DNA of 60,787 nucleotides from Streptomyces sp. MMG1533 (GTDB lineage: Bacteria > Actinomycetota > Actinomycetes > Streptomycetales > Streptomycetaceae). Of the stretch, positions 55,324 to 60,787 are shown one piece after another (positions within the stretch are counted from its first letter, which is position 1; each line of letters opens with the position of its first letter). A model generated the notes under the pieces. It was not told the origin of the DNA and made no database searches. It saw only the letters and a list, made by a program, of their open reading frames with translations. The stretch lies in the NCBI RefSeq assembly GCF_001279775.1, contig NZ_LGDG01000250.1, forward strand, positions 1 to 60,787, given 5' to 3'. The position numbers and the translations under genes are program-made.

Positions 55324-55686
55324 TTTTCAGTCTTCGCGCACGCGGTCGGTGTCACACACGCCCCTGAGGTCCGCCCCAGGGAGACTCTTCCCGTGAGCTG
55401 GGTCACCGAGATAACGTGCCGTTGTTCCGGCCCCCTGCAAGGCTGTGACCAGGAACTGTTCCCGATTTCGCGGTTTTACTTGGAAATCCAAGCAAAAACG
55501 CAGGTCAGAAGGGGTTTCACAGAAATGTGGAGCACTGGGTAACGTGCCTACTGCAGGGCGCTCGCCGGGGCACCTGTCACGCCTGTTCCCGAACGAGCCG
55601 CACCCACCCCGTGCGTCCGGAGGGCCACAGGTGAGCCGCACTGGCACCCGGCGAACCCGGGTAGCCGGACCGACGGAGGAGCACAC
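55324..55686. promoter_or_regulatory. Upstream region of the second BCKDH operon
   Basis: 363 bp without a gene. It holds the palindrome at 55479-55492, relatively A/T-rich DNA at 55470-55520, and GGAGGAGCACAC just before the bkdA start. The promoter is expected here. Confidence 0.5.
55479..55492. promoter_or_regulatory. Palindromic operator candidate upstream of bkdA1
   Basis: CTTGGAAATCCAAG has two perfect 6-bp arms (CTTGGA/TCCAAG) around AA and is flanked by TTTTA and CAAAAA. It lies 194 bases before the GTG. A dimeric repressor is likely; the protein is not identified. Confidence 0.55.
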
Positions 55687-56877
55687 GTGACCGTGGAGAG
55701 CACTGCCGCGCGCACACCGCGACGCAGCGCAGGTACGACCGGTACGAAAAGCACGGCCGGCAAGCGCCCGACCGCAAAGAAATCGCCAAGCGGCGAGCCC
55801 GAGCTCGTCCAGCTGCTGACGCCCGAGGGCAAGCGCGTCAAGAACTCCGAGTACGACAAGTTCGTCGCCGGCATCACCCCCGACGAGCTCCGCGGCCTGT
55901 ACCGCGACATGGTGCTCACCCGCCGCTTCGACGCCGAGGCCACCTCCCTGCAGCGCCAGGGCGAGCTGGGCCTGTGGGCGTCGCTGCTCGGCCAGGAGGC
56001 CGCCCAGATCGGCTCCGGCCGGGCCCTGCGGGACGACGACTACGTCTTCCCCACCTACCGCGAGCACGGCGTCGCCTGGTGCCGCGGGGTGGACCCCGCC
56101 AACCTGCTCGGCATGTTCCGCGGCGTGAACAACGGCGGCTGGGACCCGAACGGCAACAACTTCCACCTCTACACGATCGTCATCGGCTCGCAGACCCTGC
56201 ACGCCACCGGCTACGCGATGGGCGTGGCCAAGGACGGCGCGGACTCGGCGGTCATCGCCTACTTCGGCGACGGCGCCTCCAGCCAGGGTGACGTCGCGGA
56301 GTCCTTCACCTTCTCCGCGGTCTACAACGCGCCCGTGGTGTTCTTCTGCCAGAACAACCAGTGGGCGATCTCCGAGCCCACCGAGAAGCAGACCCGCGTC
56401 CCGCTCTACCAGCGCGCACAGGGCTACGGCTTCCCGGGCGTCCGCGTCGACGGCAACGACGTCCTCGCGTGCCTGGCCGTCACCAAGTGGGCGCTGGAGC
56501 GCGCCCGCAGCGGCGAGGGCCCGACGCTCGTCGAGGCGTACACGTACCGGATGGGCGCCCACACCACCTCCGACGACCCCACCCGCTACCGCCACGACGA
56601 CGAGCGGGCCGCCTGGGAGGCGAAGGACCCGATCCTGCGCCTTCGCCGTTTCCTGGAGGCCTCAAACCACGCGGACGAGGGATTTTTCGCGGAACTGGAA
56701 GCCGAGAGCGAGGCGTTGGGCAGGCGAGTGCGCGAAGCGGTCCGTTCCATGCCGGACCCGGACCACTTCGCCATCTTCGAGCACGCGTACGCGGACGGGC
56801 ATGCGCTGGTGGACGAGGAGCGGGCGCAGTTCGCCGCCTACCAGGCGTCGTTCGCCGAGGCAGAGGGGGGCAACTGA
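55687..56877 (+). CDS. bkdA1: BCKDH E1 alpha subunit (operon 1)
   Basis: This 396-residue E1 alpha has an N-terminal Lys/Thr/Ser-rich extension (1-35, TPRRSAGTTGTKSTAGKRPT) not seen in the paralogue at 38770. The ThDP site is FGDGASSQGDVAESFTFSAV and NNQWAISEPTEKQTRVPLYQ. The loop MGAHTTSDDPTRYR and the N-terminal core RRFDAEATSLQRQGELGLWA are intact. The GTG follows GGAGGAG. Two bases separate its stop from the next ATG. With the other operon it supplies branched starter CoAs for fatty acids and polyketides. Confidence 0.95.
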   Translation: MTVESTAARTPRRSAGTTGTKSTAGKRPTAKKSPSGEPELVQLLTPEGKRVKNSEYDKFVAGITPDELRGLYRDMVLTRRFDAEATSLQRQGELGLWASLLGQEAAQIGSGRALRDDDYVFPTYREHGVAWCRGVDPANLLGMFRGVNNGGWDPNGNNFHLYTIVIGSQTLHATGYAMGVAKDGADSAVIAYFGDGASSQGDVAESFTFSAVYNAPVVFFCQNNQWAISEPTEKQTRVPLYQRAQGYGFPGVRVDGNDVLACLAVTKWALERARSGEGPTLVEAYTYRMGAHTTSDDPTRYRHDDERAAWEAKDPILRLRRFLEASNHADEGFFAELEAESEALGRRVREAVRSMPDPDHFAIFEHAYADGHALVDEERAQFAAYQASFAEAEGGN

Positions 56878-56878
56878 G

Positions 56879-57880
56879 ATGGCCGAGACGATGACTTCCA
56901 CGACAGTCAAGAACATGGCCCTGGCGAAGGCGATCAACGAATCGCTGCGCACGGCCCTGGACGCGGACCCCAAGGTCCTCATCATGGGCGAGGACGTCGG
57001 CAAGCTCGGCGGCGTCTTCCGCGTGACGGACGGACTGCAGAAGGACTTCGGTGAGAGCCGGGTCATCGACACCCCCCTCGCCGAGTCCGGCATCGTGGGC
57101 ACGGCGATCGGTCTCGCCCTGCGCGGCTACCGCCCGGTGGTGGAGATCCAGTTCGACGGCTTCGTCTTCCCGGCGTACGACCAGATCGTCACGCAGCTGG
57201 CGAAGATGCACGCGCGCTCGCTGGGCAAGGTCAAGATGCCGGTGGTCGTCCGTATCCCGTACGGCGGCGGCATCGGCGCGGTGGAGCACCACTCGGAGTC
57301 CCCGGAGGCGCTGTTCGCCCATGTGGCGGGCCTGAAGGTGGTCTCCCCGTCGAACCCGTCGGACGCCTACTGGATGATGCAGCAGGCCATCCAGAGCGAC
57401 GACCCGGTGATCTTCTTCGAGCCCAAGCGCCGCTACTGGGACAAGGGCGAGGTGAACACGGAGGCGATCCCCGGCCCGTTGCACAAGGCGCAGGTCGTCC
57501 GCGAGGGCACCGACCTGACCCTCGCCGCCTACGGCCCGATGGTGAAGCTCTGCAAGGAGGTCGCCGACGCGGCCGCCGAGGAGGGCAAGTCCCTGGAGGT
57601 CCTGGACCTGCGCTCGGTGTCCCCACTGGACTTCGACTCGATCCAGAGCTCGGTGGAGAAGACCCGCCGCCTGGTGGTGGTCCACGAGGCACCGGTGTTC
57701 TTCGGCTCGGGCGCGGAGATCGCCGCCCGGATCACCGAGCGCTGCTTCTACCACCTGGAAGCCCCGGTGCTGCGGGTCGGCGGCTATCACGCCCCGTATC
57801 CGCCGGCCCGTCTGGAGGAGGAGTACCTGCCGGGTCTGGACCGGGTACTCGACGCCGTCGACCGTGCCCTGGCGTACTGA
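56879..57880 (+). CDS. bkdB1: BCKDH E1 beta subunit (operon 1)
   Basis: This 333-residue subunit carries MGEDVGKLGGVFRVTDGLQK, RPVVEIQFDGFVFPAYDQIV, PYGGGIGAVEHHSESPEALF and VVVHEAPVFFGSGAEIAARI, all typical of the family. It resembles the paralogue at 39903 along its whole length. GGGGGCAACTGAG before the ATG contains the ribosome site. It is followed after 10 bases by the E2 gene. Confidence 0.96.
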   Translation: MAETMTSTTVKNMALAKAINESLRTALDADPKVLIMGEDVGKLGGVFRVTDGLQKDFGESRVIDTPLAESGIVGTAIGLALRGYRPVVEIQFDGFVFPAYDQIVTQLAKMHARSLGKVKMPVVVRIPYGGGIGAVEHHSESPEALFAHVAGLKVVSPSNPSDAYWMMQQAIQSDDPVIFFEPKRRYWDKGEVNTEAIPGPLHKAQVVREGTDLTLAAYGPMVKLCKEVADAAAEEGKSLEVLDLRSVSPLDFDSIQSSVEKTRRLVVVHEAPVFFGSGAEIAARITERCFYHLEAPVLRVGGYHAPYPPARLEEEYLPGLDRVLDAVDRALAY

Positions 57881-57890
57881 GGAGAGGGTC

Positions 57891-59294
57891 GTGACGACGA
57901 TGACGGAAGCGTCCGTACGCGAGTTCAAGATGCCGGACGTGGGCGAGGGGCTCACCGAGGCCGAGATCCTCAAGTGGTACGTCCAGCCCGGCGACACGGT
58001 CACCGACGGCCAGGTGGTGTGCGAGGTCGAGACGGCGAAGGCGGCGGTGGAACTGCCGATCCCGTACGACGGAGTCGTACGGGAACTGCACTTCGCCGAG
58101 GGCACCACGGTCGACGTGGGCACGTCGATCATCGCGGTCGACGTGTCGGGTGGGGGCACGGCTCCTGTGGAGGCGCCGGAACCTGCCCAAGCGAAGGCCG
58201 AGGAGCCCAAGTCGGCGGGCTCGGGCCGCCAGCCGGTCCTGGTGGGCTACGGCGTGGCGGCCTCCTCCACCAAGCGCCGCCCCCGCAAGGGCCCGGAGAT
58301 CCCGGCCCAGGAGGCGTCGACGGCGATCCAGACGGAGCTGAACGGGCACAGTTCTGCCGCGTCTGCTGCGCCACCGCAGCAGCGGCCCCTCGCCAAGCCC
58401 CCGGTGCGCAAGCTGGCGAAGGACCTGGGCGTGGATCTGGCGACGGTGGTCCCGTCCGGCCCGGACGGCATCATCACCCGTGAGGACGTGCACGCGGCGG
58501 TGGCGACGCCTCCGGCGCCCGAGCCGGTGACGCAGGCTCCGGCAGCGGCCCCCGCGCCGGCCCCTGTCGCGACGTACGACACCACCCGCGAGACCCGCGT
58601 CCCGGTGAAGGGCGTCCGCAAGGCGACGGCCGCGGCGATGGTCGGCTCGGCCTTCACCGCCCCGCATGTCACGGAGTTCGTGACGGTCGACGTGACCCGC
58701 ACGATGAAGCTGGTCGAGGAGATCAAGCGGGCCCCCGAGAAGCACGGGATGCAGGGTCTGCGGGTCAACCCGCTGCTGCTGGTCGCCAAGGCCCTGCTGG
58801 TCGCGATCAGGCGCAACCCGGACGTCAACGCGTCCTGGGACGAGGCCAACCAGGAGATCGTGCTCAAGCACTACGTCAACCTGGGCATCGCGGCCGCGAC
58901 CCCGCGCGGTCTGATCGTCCCGAACATCAAGGACGCCCACGCCAAGACCCTGCCGCAGCTGGCGGAGTCCCTGGGCGAGCTGGTGTCGACGGCGAGGGAA
59001 GGCAAGACGTCCCCCGCCGCCATGCAGGGCGGCACCGTGACCATCACCAACGTCGGCGTCTTCGGCGTCGACACCGGCACGCCGATCCTCAACCCGGGCG
59101 AGTCCGCGATCCTCGCGATCGGCGCGATCAGGCTCCAGCCCTGGGTCCACAAGGGCAAGGTGAAGCCCCGCCAGGTCACGACCCTGGCCCTGTCCTTCGA
59201 CCACCGCCTGGTGGACGGGGAGTTGGGCTCCAAGGTCCTGGCGGACGTGGCGGCGATCCTGGAACAGCCGAAGCGGTTGATCACCTGGGCGTAG
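57891..59294 (+). CDS. bkdC1: BCKDH E2 dihydrolipoyl acyltransferase (operon 1)
   Basis: This 467-residue E2 has a lipoyl domain (about 8-85; modified lysine in VCEVETAKAAVEL), a Pro/Ala linker, a subunit-binding domain (PPVRKLAKDLGVDLATVVPS, GPDGIITREDVHAAV) and a catalytic domain ending ALSFDHRLVDGELGSKVLAD with the active-site His. GTG 57891 has GGAGAGGG 4 bases upstream; an in-frame ATG three codons later is possible. It shares VLVGYGVAASSTKRRPRKGP-type linker motifs with its paralogue (VLVGYGTSQAPARRRRVRPG), supporting duplication of the whole operon. Confidence 0.96.
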   Translation: MTTMTEASVREFKMPDVGEGLTEAEILKWYVQPGDTVTDGQVVCEVETAKAAVELPIPYDGVVRELHFAEGTTVDVGTSIIAVDVSGGGTAPVEAPEPAQAKAEEPKSAGSGRQPVLVGYGVAASSTKRRPRKGPEIPAQEASTAIQTELNGHSSAASAAPPQQRPLAKPPVRKLAKDLGVDLATVVPSGPDGIITREDVHAAVATPPAPEPVTQAPAAAPAPAPVATYDTTRETRVPVKGVRKATAAAMVGSAFTAPHVTEFVTVDVTRTMKLVEEIKRAPEKHGMQGLRVNPLLLVAKALLVAIRRNPDVNASWDEANQEIVLKHYVNLGIAAATPRGLIVPNIKDAHAKTLPQLAESLGELVSTAREGKTSPAAMQGGTVTITNVGVFGVDTGTPILNPGESAILAIGAIRLQPWVHKGKVKPRQVTTLALSFDHRLVDGELGSKVLADVAAILEQPKRLITWA

Positions 59295-59299
59295 CGGGA

Positions 59300-59332
59300 G
59301 GGGCCGCACACCCCTGTCGGGTGGGCGGCCCC
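59300..59332. terminator. Terminator after the second BCKDH operon
   Basis: GGGGCCGC (59300-59307) pairs with GCGGCCCC (59325-59332). Inner CACCC/GGGTG extends the stem. It lies 6 bases after the E2 stop. Confidence 0.75.
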
Positions 59333-59360
59333 TGTCGCTCTACGCCACTTTCAGCGTCCC

Positions 59361-60787
59361 TCACCAGGTCGTGTACGCCATCGTCATGGGGTCGGCGTCG
59401 GGGTCGTCTTCGAAGTAGCCGCTGATGCTGTGCAGGAAGAGGCGGCCGTTCTCGTAGAGCATGGGGTTCTTGGCGTCCGGGGCGATCATCGAGTGGAGCA
59501 GGCTGTTGACGCCGAGTTCGTTGGGCGTCTCCAGCAACTTGGTGGACTTTCCGGTGCCGGTGCCGGTGCCGGTGCCGGTGCCGGGGTCGAGGCGCAGGAC
59601 GCGGGCCGGTGTCGTGGGCTCGGCCTCCTGGATGGCGATGAGGGCGTCGCCGTCGGCGTGGAGGGGGACCCAGGTCGATTCGTCCGCGGCCTCGAAGGTG
59701 CGGGTGGGCTTGCCGGTGGTCAGGTCGAAGGCGGTGATGTGGTTGGGGTCGGTGTAGTTGTGGGGGTCGCTGCCGAGGTAGGCGGTGTGGCCGGCGACGA
59801 CCGTGGCGTTGCAGGTGCCGGATTCGCCGCAGCCGGCGACGTAGTCGTCCCCGAGTTCGATGGTGGACTGCACCTTGCCCTGGTCGGAGACGGTCACCAG
59901 CTGTTCCGCGTCGAGGCCGTCCTCGCTCTGGACGAGGCCGAGCACCAGCGGGTCGCTGGAGACGAGGAAGGCTCCCCTGGCCTTCGGCACCTCGTACTTC
60001 CAGGTCGCCTCTCCGGTCTTCTGGTCGCGTTCCCCGATGCGGAAGCGCATGCCCGAGGAGGTCTCGCAGTACGAGAGGGTCAGCAACTGCCGTCCGCCCA
60101 GGTGTTCCTCCTGGGTGCACCCCTTCGCCGGGGCGTCCCACACCGGCGTACCGCCGGCCACCTGGAACGCGGCCGATCCGCCGGGCCAGCCCGCCGCGGC
60201 GACCGTGTCGCTGATGGCGACGTTCAGGCCGAGGCCGAGGCTGATGCTCTCGTCCTCGATCGGCTTCTCCCACACCTTGGTGCCCTTGTTCACGTCGATC
60301 ACCGCGAAGCGTGAGCACTTGCTCTTCTGCGAGTCCTTCGTCGCGTGGAACACGACGGCGACCAGGCCGCTTTCGGTGATGTCCCGGGAGGCTCCGCACA
60401 GGCCGCCGGACAGGTCGACCGTCCAGGCCGGCTTGCCCGTCGCCACGTCGTAGCCGGTGACGGCGTTCTTCGCGCCGGAGGCGAAGTAGCGGGACGTGAC
60501 CCAGGCACCGGGCGTCTGGACGTACTCGTCCCCGACCACCTCGGGCGGGGCCACCTGGAACAGTTCCGTGCCCTTGGTAGTGGTGGGCTTCGGCGACGCC
60601 GACACGGTCCCGTCGCCGCCGCCCTTGCCCTGTACGGGATCGGGGCCGTCCTCGCCGCCCACCAGAGCGAAGGTGCCGCCGCCGATCACCAGGAGGGCGG
60701 CGAGGACGGAGCCGACGATGACGGCGACCCGACGCCGCCCGCCACCGGGGCCCGTCGGGGCCGGGGAATGCAGGGGCGGTTGGGGGT
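59361..60787 (-). CDS. Membrane-anchored PQQ-like beta-propeller protein, 5'-truncated
   Basis: The frame is open from the right edge to TGA at 59361, at least 475 residues. The visible start reads PQPPLHSPAPTGPGGGRRR, then a transmembrane helix (VAVIVGSVLAALLVIGGGTF). A Lys/Thr/Ser linker and an external domain with repeated strands ending in GYDVATGKPAWTVDLSG, DVNKGTKVWEKPI and AFDLTTGKPTRTFEA follow. The xTGxxxW pattern marks PQQ-like beta-propeller blades. Paired cysteines (GGLCGAS, SKCSRF, GCGESGTCNA) suggest disulfides outside the cell. No PQQ ligand set is evident, so it is more likely a scaffold or sensor. The true N-terminus lies beyond the window. Confidence 0.85.
   Translation of the reverse strand, partial: PQPPLHSPAPTGPGGGRRRVAVIVGSVLAALLVIGGGTFALVGGEDGPDPVQGKGGGDGTVSASPKPTTTKGTELFQVAPPEVVGDEYVQTPGAWVTSRYFASGAKNAVTGYDVATGKPAWTVDLSGGLCGASRDITESGLVAVVFHATKDSQKSKCSRFAVIDVNKGTKVWEKPIEDESISLGLGLNVAISDTVAAAGWPGGSAAFQVAGGTPVWDAPAKGCTQEEHLGGRQLLTLSYCETSSGMRFRIGERDQKTGEATWKYEVPKARGAFLVSSDPLVLGLVQSEDGLDAEQLVTVSDQGKVQSTIELGDDYVAGCGESGTCNATVVAGHTAYLGSDPHNYTDPNHITAFDLTTGKPTRTFEAADESTWVPLHADGDALIAIQEAEPTTPARVLRLDPGTGTGTGTGTGKSTKLLETPNELGVNSLLHSMIAPDAKNPMLYENGRLFLHSISGYFEDDPDADPMTMAYTTW
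59551..59584 (-). repeat. 6-bp repeat (CCGGTG)n in the propeller gene
   Basis: CCGGTG occurs five times in a row from 59551 to 59580, encoding a Gly-Thr run (GTGTGTGTGTG) on the minus strand. It is a slippage-prone simple repeat within coding sequence. Confidence 0.85.

Overview
The window is chromosomal DNA from a Streptomyces or very close relative. It is GC-rich, with dense, short-spaced operons, many GTG starts and GTGA/ATGA stop-start overlaps. Its gene set is the conserved actinobacterial block that lies near oriC: crgA, then the fhaA-fhaB-pstP-rodA-pbpA-pknB signalling and cell-wall cluster. Two perfect copies of the Streptomyces parS site and at least seven perfect DnaA-box 9-mers support an origin-proximal position. 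The species cannot be named from the sequence alone.

Layout. 1-2.6 kb: a Ser/Thr kinase that runs off the left edge in a proline/poly-G tract, and a helix-turn-helix regulator. 2.8-3.3 kb: tRNA-Ala(TGC), a decayed gene and a parS site. 3.3-6.5 kb: a DUF5324 protein, cyclophilin ppiA, a zinc-finger rhomboid protease, a DnaA-box cluster and crgA. 6.6-10.8 kb: a DUF881 protein, three class E sortases, a 53-residue membrane protein and a TrpG/PabA amidotransferase in one co-directional run. 10.8-11.7 kb: an accessory insert with a DNA-binding-like protein and a broken endonuclease-like tail. 11.9-20.1 kb: pknB, pbpA, rodA, pstP, fhaB and fhaA, all on the minus strand. 20.6-26 kb: tRNA-Leu(CAG), a TetR regulator, azoR with a divergent HxlR regulator, a DUF2252 protein, a J-domain protein and a rhodanese.

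26-38 kb is a catabolic block. It holds an acyl-CoA dehydrogenase behind a KstR-like operator, the phenylacetyl-CoA epoxidase genes paaABCDE, a DUF5819-HTTM membrane pair, an SpoU-type RNA methyltransferase, paaN, a 3-hydroxyacyl-CoA dehydrogenase and a TetR regulator (PaaR candidate). Three near-identical palindromes of the form ACCGnnCrnnCGGT sit before paaA, between paaN and paaH, and before the first branched-chain keto acid dehydrogenase operon. This suggests one TetR regulon over aromatic and branched-chain acyl-CoA supply.

38-42 kb: an Lrp/AsnC regulator divergent from a BCKDH operon (E1alpha, E1beta, E2). 42-49 kb: a MobA-like fusion, a divergent MoeA, a potassium channel whose start codon overlaps a parS, a DrrAB-type exporter, a quinone oxidoreductase and a Ser/Asp-rich surface protein. 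49.5-53.7 kb: the proteasome activator Bpa and two divergent Ser/Thr kinases. 53.8-60.8 kb: an APH-type phosphotransferase, a decayed response-regulator gene, the second BCKDH operon about 13.4 kb from the first, and a membrane-anchored beta-propeller protein cut by the right edge.

Functionally, the kinases, PP2C phosphatase, FHA proteins, PBP, RodA and CrgA form a growth and division control module. The sortases act on cell-surface proteins. The paa, bkd and acyl-CoA dehydrogenase genes supply acyl-CoA units. The most interesting non-coding signals are the parS and DnaA sites, the shared PaaR-like operators, a 13-bp tandem array at 50.1 kb and three decayed genes.
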